Source of the DNA: Pseudanabaena sp. PCC 6802
GTDB lineage: Bacteria; Cyanobacteriota; Cyanobacteriia; Pseudanabaenales; Pseudanabaenaceae
NCBI RefSeq assembly: GCF_000332175.1
Contig: NZ_KB235914.1
Coordinates: forward strand, 813,966 to 877,965
Reading direction: 5' to 3'
Length of the DNA: 64,000 nt
The number at the start of each line of letters is the position of its first letter. Position 1 is the stretch's first letter. The translations under genes and the position numbers were made by a program. Of the stretch, positions 8,101 to 15,884 are shown piece after piece. The notes beneath the pieces were generated by a model. It saw only the letters and a list, made by a program, of their open reading frames with translations. It did not search any database and had not been told where the DNA came from.

Positions 8101-10898
8101 GTTTGGTCTTTGAACTGTGCGATGATGCTGTCATGTACATGCAGTTCTGGATAGAGAGGGATGAAGGCACTGAGAGCAGTAGCTTTGGGACGGGGACGAT
8201 CCTGACAGAGGGCTTTAGCCTGTTGGTAAAAAGGGGACAATTGCTCCGGGGTAAGGTGGGGTGAGGTGGCAAGGGCAGCGAGAACTTGGGACAGGTAAAA
8301 TTCTGACTTCAGTTTTGGTAGTAGATTATCTTTGATGAACTTGAGGCGATCGTCACTGTCTAGGCTAGGAACTAGGACAGTGAGTACGTTAGTTATAGTT
8401 CTTTCAGCAGAAAGGTGCTGGTCAGTTTGATCGAGAATATGATCGATAAGTTCATCTTTCAGATTGGAGTCACTTGGTTCAGTCTCTATAAATGTAGGAA
8501 TACTGACTCGAATTGCCACCTGATGAAGTATTTGGGCGAGAAGTTCAGGGTAGGGGCAGCGTATTTCGGCAATTTCTAACGCTTTTTTGAGCTGCTCCGG
8601 AGATAGGTAGGGAATAAGATTACAAAGAGCTGTTGCGGGGTAGGAGTAGCCAGGAAGGTAGTTCTGAACTATATCGAGTGCTTCTGATAATCTTTCTGCG
8701 GGGAGATAAGGGGCTAGGTTACCAAGGACTTCCGCTTGGTAAGCAGGATGGGTGATTTTAGTTTGAATCAGTTGCAATACTCTGGGAAATAGTCCTGCCG
8801 AAAGACGGGGGGCTAAGGCACTCAGCAGTTTGGCTCTATCGGCAGAGCTTTCGCCCCTAGGAACAATTTCCAGGACTGAGGAGAGTAGTGTTGGAGGGCA
8901 ACAGAGAATCAGGAACTCGGTGGATTGAAAGGCGATTGTAGTCAATACATTAATCCGATTTTCTACACTTTTCAACTCTAAAGCAATCTGTATTATTTTT
9001 TGTTGTATTTGAGTTGAGAAATTGCAGCTTTTGTCACATACTACTTTTAATATTTTTACCTTTCTGGACTCATTATTAATGAACAACATAGAATTCAGGA
9101 ATTCTTGCAATAATTGAGTTTCGAAAATAGGAATTTTAGCACCAATTTCTTCAAGAATTTCACTTCGATCATTTTCATCTTGAATACTGGAAGTAATCCT
9201 TAGAGCTTGCTTTAAAATCTGAGTTTCAGAACAGGGGATTTCGGCGATGGCACTTTGCAAGAGATATACCGGGTTATCCATCGATGAAGAGGCTCTTAAC
9301 TTTATTTCCTTGTACACAAAAAATGCCAACTCTAATCCCTGTTGAAATACGAATTGGGATTGAGGAGAAGGTAGTTGAGCAGCAACTGATACCAGAGCAA
9401 AGGTCTTGTAAATTGGATTCTTAATAGTTGAAGCCAGCTTTAGTGCTTGTTTGAGTACTCGTTGACGTTTGGATGGAGGAAGTTTGGCGGCAATTGCACC
9501 TAGCGCAATGGCTTTATGGTGATTAAAATCATAAGGCGCGGCTGCTTTCAGAGCTTTTTTTAGCAATTTAGGTTTGGTGGGAGGGATGTAGCTGACAACT
9601 AAAGCTAGTAATCTTAATCTATCGGAGAATCTATCGGAGGAAGACTCAATAGATAAAACGACTTCAAGAGCTTTTTCTAGTAGTTCTTCAGACTCTAGCA
9701 GAGAAATTTTTTTCGTAATTGCCGCTATTATTTCTACTTGATTATTTTTGTATGACTTTCTGTGATTGACTATGTATTTTTTGGCGGCATTTAGCGCTCT
9801 TATTAACCATTCAGTCTTAGGCGAAAGGTGGGCAAGGATGACTGCTATAAAAAGAGAATCATCACACCGAATCAACAAGTCTTCAAATATTTCTAGTTCG
9901 AGTTCAAAGGGTGGAATTACTGACAGAAAATCCTTAAAATACAAGCCTTCACCATAAGGATTTTGAGAAGGATATATTTCTATGATTTCTATTATCTGCT
10001 TTAGAATATCTCCGCATTGCGAGGGATGATATTTTTGGGCAATATATGACAAAAATTCCAATTTTCTTCTCGTATCAGAAGAGCAAGCACTTAACTCTTT
10101 ATCAATTACTTTCTGTCGTAGGTTAGATTTGGAGGAATGAATATTGTCTAGGAGAATTCTGGAAAACCAACTGTTAGTAAACTCCCATGAGATCATTTTT
10201 TGAAACAGGGAGTCACGTCCCGAGTAAGGTAATTTGGCAGCCACCGCAGCAAATACTTCACTGCGCATTTCCTCATACGGAATAACTTGCGTGGACTCTA
10301 GTACTTGTTGGAGCAGTTGGGGTTCCGAAGCAGAAAACTGGGCTATTACCTTAGTAAGTGCTGTACTTCGACTCCCCTCCAAAATGATTTGCGCTGTATC
10401 CAGTGCTTGTTGGAGTATAGGTTTGCGTTCCTCTGAGGGAAATTGGGCAGCCACAGCAGTCAATGCTAGACTTCGGCAATACTCATGCTGAAGCATTTGC
10501 GCAGTATTCAATGCTTGTTGGAGTAGTTGAGGTTCTGAAGCGGTCAGTCGAGCAACCACGGCGAAGAACGCTCTTGGTCTGTCCAATTGGGCTTCTGCGG
10601 CGTCCATTTCTTGCTGAATCCTAACCCTATCCTCATCACTAAGCGGTGACAGTTCTACCCTCACCTCTTCTTGAACAGATTTTTCCCCCTCACTACTAAC
10701 CTCTTCCTTCGACCAGAACTCCTCTGGTAGCCCCTGCCCTGGCAACTCCGCCAGCACCTCCCGCACTACCCACTCACTACCCGTCAGGTTTAGCCCCTTA
10801 ATCTTCTCCAGCCATGCGATCAAATCTTGCACCCAAATGGGCTGATCTTCTGAATTTGCTGTCACCGTCTCTCTATCTGCCACAAACAACCTCACCAC
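5130..10898 (-). CDS. Giant HEAT-like-repeat/KAP P-loop NTPase, truncated by an in-frame TAA
   Basis: The product has 1922 residues from a GTG start (10898; no ATG occurs until about residue 95). Residues ~100-1150 are repeated helical pairs such as LLQQALNTAQ...ALTAVAAQFP, resembling HEAT-type solenoids. The KAP domain follows: Walker A GGWGGGKS at ~1211-1219, hydrophobic segments near ~1385-1435, coiled coil (EKELQRQRKKAEED), more membrane segments near ~1690-1790, and Walker B VVVYIDDLDR at ~1901-1912. Membrane helices between Walker A and B are a KAP family hallmark, so it should be an inner-membrane ATPase. Translation stops at TAA 5130-5132, ten codons past Walker B, while homologous sequence continues in the same frame. 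KAP proteins include PifA, which excludes phage T7, so a defence role is possible but unproven. VapBC lies divergently 146 bp away. Confidence 0.85.
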   Translation of the reverse strand: MVRLFVADRETVTANSEDQPIWVQDLIAWLEKIKGLNLTGSEWVVREVLAELPGQGLPEEFWSKEEVSSEGEKSVQEEVRVELSPLSDEDRVRIQQEMDAAEAQLDRPRAFFAVVARLTASEPQLLQQALNTAQMLQHEYCRSLALTAVAAQFPSEERKPILQQALDTAQIILEGSRSTALTKVIAQFSASEPQLLQQVLESTQVIPYEEMRSEVFAAVAAKLPYSGRDSLFQKMISWEFTNSWFSRILLDNIHSSKSNLRQKVIDKELSACSSDTRRKLEFLSYIAQKYHPSQCGDILKQIIEIIEIYPSQNPYGEGLYFKDFLSVIPPFELELEIFEDLLIRCDDSLFIAVILAHLSPKTEWLIRALNAAKKYIVNHRKSYKNNQVEIIAAITKKISLLESEELLEKALEVVLSIESSSDRFSDRLRLLALVVSYIPPTKPKLLKKALKAAAPYDFNHHKAIALGAIAAKLPPSKRQRVLKQALKLASTIKNPIYKTFALVSVAAQLPSPQSQFVFQQGLELAFFVYKEIKLRASSSMDNPVYLLQSAIAEIPCSETQILKQALRITSSIQDENDRSEILEEIGAKIPIFETQLLQEFLNSMLFINNESRKVKILKVVCDKSCNFSTQIQQKIIQIALELKSVENRINVLTTIAFQSTEFLILCCPPTLLSSVLEIVPRGESSADRAKLLSALAPRLSAGLFPRVLQLIQTKITHPAYQAEVLGNLAPYLPAERLSEALDIVQNYLPGYSYPATALCNLIPYLSPEQLKKALEIAEIRCPYPELLAQILHQVAIRVSIPTFIETEPSDSNLKDELIDHILDQTDQHLSAERTITNVLTVLVPSLDSDDRLKFIKDNLLPKLKSEFYLSQVLAALATSPHLTPEQLSPFYQQAKALCQDRPRPKATALSAFIPLYPELHVHDSIIAQFKDQTNSIQKTDIAIILATRPQPKELSPVDNDQLVTDQFRALQLIREMSQTHEAKKANSLVKLAPHLLPQHILEAQSIALELQDRYHQVRALLAIAIYFPEIRLEVQRQIEKVKIYSPYQMDEYRLFQPDDPFIIPQPNLEQYLVPYIELLSQFATIVPEQIPTLLKAVKEWADQNQFKEDPKEPDPNTYKRRRILIALKPNLPIRLVREIDREASIGKAPQDLWERSLFVLRNEYRQALKTGSLRNDATQDEDLLNLKDEINALTEMLLMRDLEPPVAVGILGGWGGGKSYIMHLMQSHMVEIRSQGMEAIEAWGLKDADSKSPDGDRVGRFVGHIYQIKFDAWTYAKANLWASLMQEIFYELNRQISLEQKLGHILSNFDRSSDRETVPDNASSKQRSDRYLDQFIYNPLLTIRKKIRKNRQDFYKYCEKINKKFTDFFQNFLNLVIVQFILHIIVFALFSLEFLIKVIIALIILAKRIVLFWMIEKNNDYFYHKIIRPALNLFDSLLYRLKNRKIIRLSLNLFASFLCKLKDGELLFEALFSSQIKNYYFQDYSLNHSGSNAPYNSVIENILNRIVFLMFVGFQKRLSDRQRYWNTISMESDYKPVTTEDLISPDSSSNISSKAFSKALREGGKLWQALYLMDEEERTAFLQSNLKPSQFKDWKESASKTEISNSLWDLLDRVKREEKQIFKQKEQILETKEKELQRQRKKAEEDVNQRLAQRSVTAFWKPIINAVAKLHFSDEKIKEFTEAGKTYTMLRQAITSWQGLLALFTMTLLIVLTLDPATQALLGKFGIADWFNQLIQNILIWFESLPQWIKEIPKEVPSAIQILAAITASVTALLPILKSLANYITSVQKEQAEIQSKREVLLKQEQNKVAGLIQEVASLKLLVEEQRREVGLTADYSSLIDFVNSRLKDGDYSKHLGLMHQFKDDLWKLSSSLLPPTNATEFKTKLDKLKQIFPRGPARVVVYIDDLDRCPPNTVVEVLEAV

Positions 10899-10979
10899 CT
10901 AAAGTCAATCTGAACCGATCGCAAACCAATTCCAGAAATTCACGGCTTGCAAAGCCAAAGACAAACCCCTCACACCCGG

Positions 10980-11000
10980 AATGATATCAATGCTATCATT
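10980..11000. promoter_or_regulatory. Candidate operator for the vapBC pair
   Basis: AATGATA (10980-10986) and TATCATT (10994-11000) form a perfect 7-bp inverted repeat with a 7-nt spacer, 44 bp before the antitoxin start. VapB/FitA antitoxins are DNA-binding dimers that repress their own operon through such repeats. The divergent KAP gene begins about 80 bp to the left and could also be influenced. Confidence 0.5.
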
Positions 11001-11044
11001 AAAGCAATCGAGAATACAACACCACCTCGAAACGGAGGCAGTCT

Positions 11045-11278
11045 ATGGCAAATTTAATCGTCCGAAACATCGATGAAACCATTGTCAAAGCGCTCAAAAA
11101 GCGGGCAAGTCAGCATGGGGTCAGCGCCGAAGCCGAACACCGCAAAATTTTAGAACAGGCACTGCTGCAACCGCAAAGAAAATCGTTTGCAGAGGTGCTC
11201 AGCCAAATCCCCAACGTTGGCAATGACTTAGACTACGAGCGGGTACAGGATGACACAGCCAGCCAAGTATTTGATTGA
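11045..11278 (+). CDS. vapB: VapB/FitA-like antitoxin
   Basis: The 77-residue protein has a ribbon-helix-helix style N-terminus (MANLIVRNIDETIVKALKKR) and the AEAEHRKILEQAL segment typical of FitA-like antitoxins. The C-terminus should thread into the partner toxin's active site. A good ribosome site (GGAGG) lies 8-9 nt before the ATG. The gene overlaps vapC by 29 nt, which couples translation and supports a toxin-antitoxin module. Autoregulation through the upstream inverted repeat is likely. Confidence 0.9.
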   Translation: MANLIVRNIDETIVKALKKRASQHGVSAEAEHRKILEQALLQPQRKSFAEVLSQIPNVGNDLDYERVQDDTASQVFD

Positions 11279-11696
11279 TACCAACGTCATTAGCGAACTC
11301 CGAAAAAAAAGCAATGCGAACCTCGGTGTTCTGCAATTTTTCCAGCAAGCCGCCGAGCAAGCTGCACCTCTCTATCTCAGTGTCATAACCATTGGCGAAC
11401 TGCGGCGAGGGGTTGAACTCATCCGACATCGCGGCGATCGCAGCCAAGCAGACCTGCTAGAAAACTGGTTGCAGACCGTTTTAGAAGACTACGCCGACCA
11501 TATTCTAGATTTCACTGCCCTGGATGCCCAGGTTTGGGGCAAATTGCGCGTTCCCCATCCTCAAAATGCCTTAGATAAACAGATCGCCGCCACTGCACTC
11601 ACCTGCGGCTTAACCCTGGTCACCCGGAATGCGAGCGACTTTGCAGGGACAGGAGTTCTCCTGCTAGACCCTTTTGAAACCATTGAGAGTTTCTGA
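11250..11696 (+). CDS. vapC: PIN-domain ribonuclease toxin, VapC/FitB-like
   Basis: The 148-residue PIN domain carries the expected metal-binding acids: D10 in LIDTNVISEL, E50 in TIGELRRG and D109 in ALDKQIAATA, with the usual polar residue in TRNASD (N127/D130). VapC toxins cleave specific structured RNAs, commonly tRNA or rRNA, when freed from VapB. The ORF starts inside the antitoxin gene and is full-length, so the pair looks functional. Confidence 0.93.
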   Translation: MTQPAKYLIDTNVISELRKKSNANLGVLQFFQQAAEQAAPLYLSVITIGELRRGVELIRHRGDRSQADLLENWLQTVLEDYADHILDFTALDAQVWGKLRVPHPQNALDKQIAATALTCGLTLVTRNASDFAGTGVLLLDPFETIESF

Positions 11697-11791
11697 GGCA
11701 ATCTCCATCCAGCAATACCCTCTCTATACACGCGTACCTGATGATTTGCTTCCGCAGGCAGGCTTGCCGCAATACTCGTAAAGAGATTGGA

Positions 11792-12424
11792 TTAGGCGGG
11801 TGCAGATTTCAGCTCGATGCTCCAGCTGCGCAATTTGCCAACATCAATTCTGGCGCGATCCGCAACATTCAAAGTCCAAATACCCATCATGGGTTGTCCC
11901 ACCATACCGCCAAGAACACCCGACACCGCTGAATCGTAAGTCGCGACTAGATTGTCAGTGGAGCCACCAAGTTGTGGATGAAGAACAGTGCTCCGACCCG
12001 CAGGCGAAGTCAGTGTGACCCGCAGGTCGCCGATGTAGGTATGCTGAATATCGACATTCACCTTGATCTGGGCCACCGTGCCGGATTGCGCGATGACGAT
12101 TGTGCTCGAAATGCCTGCTGTCGTATTATCGGGAATGGAAGCCATCGGGTTGGCCTGACCGGAAGCGACCAGAGCGGCTGGCGCGGAACCTATCTTGAAC
12201 GCCATAGTGTCACCCGGTGCTGCAATATCGGATATCACAAGCCCCGAATCGCGGCCATCCCATTCCCTCGAATTGGGCGAAGACGCAGCAGATAGGGCAA
12301 CGCCCTGGATTGTGGCGTAAAGGTCGTCACCGTCACCACGGTTCGCGTCCAGTTCCAGATCGCGGCGGCCGTCCGCTTGGAGCAAAGCGCATTGGTAGTG
12401 TTTTGCGGAGGTGCCCTGCTGCAA
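11792..12424 (-). pseudogene. C-terminal half of the M6 metalloprotease (P-domain), out of frame
   Basis: This 210-residue frame continues the protease gene at 12537-13751. It begins in the C-terminal part of the catalytic region (QQGTSAKHYQCALLQADGRR) and ends with a P/Homo B-like domain (DIQHTYIGDLRVTLTSPAG, GIWTLNVADRARIDVGKL), which assists folding or export in secreted proteases. The reading frame upstream of 12424 reaches LPASGLAVYHCDILGSNEL, which should follow MGLDRGL in the N-terminal piece. Removing 97 bp at 12475-12578 joins the two into one 620-residue ORF. It has no start of its own and is probably not made. Confidence 0.85.
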
Positions 12425-12474
12425 TTCGTTCGAACCCAGAATGTCGCAATGATAAACAGCAAGACCACTGGCTG

Positions 12475-12578
12475 GTAGTCCGAGAGTGTTCAGATTTTTG
12501 TGTAAATTGAGTCCTGAAGTACGTATTTACGCTGTTTCAGAGGCTCGATACACAAAATTCCGATCGCACCCGTAGTCC
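12475..12578. mobile_element. Short MITE-like insertion in the M6 protease gene
   Basis: GTAGTCC occurs at 12475-12481 and again at 12572-12578 and looks like a 7-bp target duplication. The 90 bp between have imperfect terminal inverted repeats, about 17 of 23 positions matching, including a perfect TTTTGTGTA (12496-12504) / TACACAAAA (12549-12557). Excision of 97 bp restores the protease frame exactly. No coding capacity. I found no second copy in this window. Confidence 0.75.
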
Positions 12579-13751
12579 ACGGTCAAGCCCCATCCTGGAA
12601 CGATTTTCAACCAAGAAGTATTCGTTCGGCTTAGACGTGCGGTATTTCAACACTGTGTTGTAGTCGCCCTGACGTGCCTGGTGGTTGGCAGCCGTTTTCA
12701 AATCAATTTCATTGTCGCACCATCCAGCAAGATCGCGCAGATAGGCGCAGACCGGCGAGGGGCTAAGTCCGTTGTCGTTGTGGTTCCCAGATCCCATGAG
12801 GCAATAGCTGCCGATGCCGGCGCTCTTGACACTGTCACCATCACGTTCGCCGTAGTCGTACATGTCTGGGAAACGGCAAAGGAGATGGCCATTCTCGTGG
12901 CAGAATGTGCCGATGCTGAGATCGGCAGGCGTGCGTCCGAGGCTTGTCAGGAGATAGAGATCGGTTCTCATAGTGCCAAAGCGCAGATCGATATGCCAGT
13001 TGTGCGGCCACAACTCGCCACGATACTGTGTTTGGCCGGCATACATGATGTTGAGGGCATCGATGATATTCTCATTGCGCGAATCGAATTGCTTGAGATT
13101 GAGACCGTCTGCGACGGCGAGTCGAAGCGCCTCTTCGACCAGCAAATTGTTGACATAGAATTCGCGGTTCCTACTGAGAGTGTACGGGCCAGCAACGAAA
13201 TTCGTGTATTTGAGTTTTCCGCTCGATACGCGATCGAAATATTCACGAGCCGAACAAATGTTGCCGTTGCGGTTGTAGTTCGCGCCGTTAAGCATCTCTT
13301 CTACGTCGGGGCGCGTAACGGTACTTGCGAGGTCTTGGAAATTCACCAGGATCGTTAAACCCTTGACCGTACCAATCGAGAGAACGCGACCCTCAAGCAG
13401 TCCCTGGTTTGGGCCTACGGTTCGCACTACTTCCGCCTCGCGTTGGCCTCCGGCCATCGCGGCGCGGCGCAACTTGCGAGCCCCGGCCCGTGCAACGATT
13501 GTTTCCTGCGATTCCTGTAGATGGCGCACCAATCCTTCGGGAACAGGTTCTGAAAGCGGTGTACCGGTCGAGCGGAAACTTCCGGCTGAGAGGCGGGCGT
13601 AGCAGAAAACGCCAAGCTCGTCGTCATAAATGGCCGAATACCCGTTCATATCCTCGTATCGTGCGTAATGCTCGTCGCCGAACACTTTGAGGGATATCTC
13701 TGGACCTTTCGACTGGCCGAATCTCAGGATTTCACCAAATATCGCGCTCAT
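12537..13751 (-). CDS. M6-family metalloprotease, N-terminal and catalytic part (gene disrupted)
   Basis: The 404-residue product has an N-terminal propeptide-like module (residues 1-80, EHYARYEDMNGYSAIYDDEL) and an M6/immune-inhibitor-A-type zinc protease domain. The zinc site is HENGH at residues 285-289, with the downstream FPDMYDYG and the SYCLMGSG turn typical of the family. The frame ends prematurely at 12537 inside an insertion, after LDRGLRVRSEF. The intact protein would have 620 residues and a C-terminal P-domain. No clear signal peptide is visible. The block 11.8-14.1 kb is visibly G+C-rich and I see no GCGATCGC in it, which suggests transfer from elsewhere. Confidence 0.85.
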   Translation of the reverse strand: MSAIFGEILRFGQSKGPEISLKVFGDEHYARYEDMNGYSAIYDDELGVFCYARLSAGSFRSTGTPLSEPVPEGLVRHLQESQETIVARAGARKLRRAAMAGGQREAEVVRTVGPNQGLLEGRVLSIGTVKGLTILVNFQDLASTVTRPDVEEMLNGANYNRNGNICSAREYFDRVSSGKLKYTNFVAGPYTLSRNREFYVNNLLVEEALRLAVADGLNLKQFDSRNENIIDALNIMYAGQTQYRGELWPHNWHIDLRFGTMRTDLYLLTSLGRTPADLSIGTFCHENGHLLCRFPDMYDYGERDGDSVKSAGIGSYCLMGSGNHNDNGLSPSPVCAYLRDLAGWCDNEIDLKTAANHQARQGDYNTVLKYRTSKPNEYFLVENRSRMGLDRGLRVRSEFCVSSL

Positions 13752-13767
13752 TTCATTACTCCTTATT

Positions 13768-14100
13768 TTATTTTGGCGTCGCCCCTGAACGCTGATCCAT
13801 TTGCTGCGTTCGTTCCTCGATTTTTCGTATTCTGACCTCGTCGGATTCAGTCGCGTGCCGCTCCACGCCAGGCGGTGGGGGCGATGTTACGGAAATGCCT
13901 GTTGTTTCAAATCTGCCTCCGACAACCCGGGCGTAGCAGAACAAACCCAGCGAGTCGTCGTAGATGGCTGGAAATCCCTCTGGCGTTTCATACGTTGCGT
14001 AAAATTCGGTGCCTCTGACGATCAGGTCGACATCTGAACCGTTAGCCTGTCCTAGAGAAGCCTTTTCGCCGAACACACCTACCATGCGACGGTCATTCAT
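13768..14100 (-). CDS. Stand-alone homologue of the M6 protease propeptide-like domain
   Basis: The 110-residue protein is clearly related to the first ~95 residues of the protease encoded just downstream. Matching segments are GEKASLGQANGSDVDLIVRG with GEILRFGQSKGPEISLKVFG, and FPAIYDDSLGLFCYARVVGG with YSAIYDDELGVFCYARLSAG. It ends in a charged helix (EVRIRKIEERTQQMDQR). It ends 16 bp before the protease start, in the same orientation, so the two were probably co-transcribed. It has no catalytic domain. A chaperone or inhibitor of the protease is an attractive inference; a truncated paralogue is the plain alternative. Confidence 0.7.
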   Translation of the reverse strand: MNDRRMVGVFGEKASLGQANGSDVDLIVRGTEFYATYETPEGFPAIYDDSLGLFCYARVVGGRFETTGISVTSPPPPGVERHATESDEVRIRKIEERTQQMDQRSGATPK

Positions 14101-14343
14101 ACTTCTATTACGCCTCCTATGGGAGATCCAAATTAATTAATGGCACGTGATGTCCAACTAAATGTTTCGCAATATTAAAAATCGCAAAAGCATTTTAAGA
14201 ATTATTAGAGCACAGCAGGCAAGTATTTGGTAGAAAAGCGAGAAAAAATTAACGTAACTCGTTCCCGCAGCGGTTCTATCAAGTCTATATCATTACAAGA
14301 TGTCCATTAACATAGTTGGTTGATGTGGCGATCGCCTGACGAA

Positions 14344-14667
14344 TCATGCTTTGGATTGCAGTTTTACCTCCAGAGCCTGACCGATCTCAATCACTCGTGC
14401 CATGTTAGCCGAAGCATATTCCGTCGCTTCATAGCGCTGGATTTGCTGCTCTTTAAGCCCCAATCGCTCCGCCAACTCCTTTTGACTTAGTTTAGCTGCA
14501 ATACGAGCTTTAATTAGAGCAAGGGGTAACGCCTCTATAGAATCAAGACTAAAGACGAGTGGCTCGTCAGCAGGACGGTTAGTCAGCGCTTCGTACTCCA
14601 CAATTTCTGCTTTCAGATCCTCGCACTGACTTTCCAGAGCCGTCATCTGGGCTTGCCACAGCAGCAA
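14344..14667 (-). CDS. XRE-family helix-turn-helix protein, start unclear
   Basis: The protein of up to 107 residues ends in a Cro/XRE domain (LIKARIAAKLSQKELAERLG, QQIQRYEATEYASANMARV). The marked start is a TTG inside what looks like coding sequence. The same frame continues upstream as ARYRITKAQVQKFEQALAEL, which I recognise as the usual N-terminus of HigA-like cyanobacterial antitoxins. That extension reaches a stop at about 14779 with no ATG, GTG or TTG near its beginning. Either the start was lost or the protein begins at TTG 14667 or ATG 14646. No partner toxin lies next to it. It starts close to, and divergent from, the BTAD gene. Confidence 0.65.
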   Translation of the reverse strand: MLLWQAQMTALESQCEDLKAEIVEYEALTNRPADEPLVFSLDSIEALPLALIKARIAAKLSQKELAERLGLKEQQIQRYEATEYASANMARVIEIGQALEVKLQSKA

Positions 14668-14780
14668 ATTTTCCTGCTTTTTGTCTTCAGGATATCTAGC
14701 TAGCTCTGCTAATGCCTGCTCGAATTTCTGTACCTGCGCCTTGGTGATGCGGTATCGAGCGCTTTCCGAATCGTATACTT

Positions 14781-15884
14781 ATGGACATGATGCAATCTAA
14801 GCTGGACATCAAGCTATTGGGATGTTTTGCCCTGACCTATGGAGATACCCCCATAGCGGAACTTTCCAGTGGGCGATCGCAAGCCTTATTGGCATATCTG
14901 GTCTTGCATCGCCAAACTGCCCAACCCCGCCAGCGCATCGCTTTTTCCCTGTGGCCGGAATCAACAGACGAGCAAGCCAGGGCGAATCTCCGCAAGGAGT
15001 TAAGTCGGTTGCGCCATGCTTTGCCAAACCCAGACGAATTCCTGCACGTAGATGCAAAAATGCTGCAATGGTTGCCCCATGGTAACTTTACGCTGGATGT
15101 GGCGGGGTTTGAAGCAACTGTGCGGGCGGCAGAGCAAGCCCCCGATCGCAATACCGCCCGCGATCGCTTAGAACAGGCGATCGCGCTATACCAGGGAGAC
15201 GTATTACCCGATCTCACAGATGAGTGGGTATTACCAGAGCGCGCGCGCTTGCAGCAAATGTACATGCAGGCACTAGAGCGACTGGTAAACCTGACGGAAG
15301 CACAACGCGACTACCGGGTGGCACTAACCCATGCCCAACAGATGTTACGAGTCGATCCGCTCAATGAAGCCGCCTATGTCAACTTAATGCGATTGTATGA
15401 GTTGCAGGGCGATCGCGCCAAAGCTTTGCAGGTCTACCATCAGTGCATGACCGTGTTGCGCGAAGAGCTGGGAGTCGATCCCAGCGTTGCCACGCGCAAG
15501 CTGTACGAACAGATCCTGATAGAAGAAGATGCACCCAAGCAGGTGGGCGTGACATCCCGCAGCAGCTTGTCCGTCCCTTCACCTTTACTGCCTTCGCGAT
15601 CGCTAGCATTATCCCCATTAATAGGACGCGAGTCAGAGTGGGCGTATATGCAGGAGTGGGCAGGCGCGATCCTGTCTGGGAAGAGCGGTGCGAATAGTGG
15701 CAGTACGTTTGCGGGTGCAGTATCCCAAGTACTATTGCTATTGGGAGAACCGGGAATTGGCAAAACGCGCTTGCTAGAGGAATTGCAAATACTAGCGCAG
15801 CAAGAGAGCGCTCTAGTAGTTTGGGGGCAAAGCTTTGCGGCGGAGATAATGCGCCCCTATGGCATCTGGATTGATGCATTTTAA
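14781..15884 (+). pseudogene. BTAD (SARP-like) transcriptional regulator, N-terminal part
   Basis: The 367 residues have a winged-helix OmpR-like DNA-binding domain (~10-105: SGRSQALLAYLVLHRQTAQP, LWPESTDEQARANLRKELSR), the bacterial transcriptional activation domain (~110-255) and the first part of an AAA/STAND ATPase with Walker A GEPGIGKT near 325. The frame then reads RPYGIWIDAF and stops, where homologues continue through several hundred more residues. The C-terminal TPR part follows in another frame (15859-16671). The gene therefore has a central deletion of the ATPase. The N-terminal piece alone could still bind DNA, but activity is doubtful. Confidence 0.8.

Noticed and set aside
12681-13358. 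225-residue plus-strand frame
   Set aside because: It is antisense to the M6 protease catalytic domain; its length reflects high G+C.
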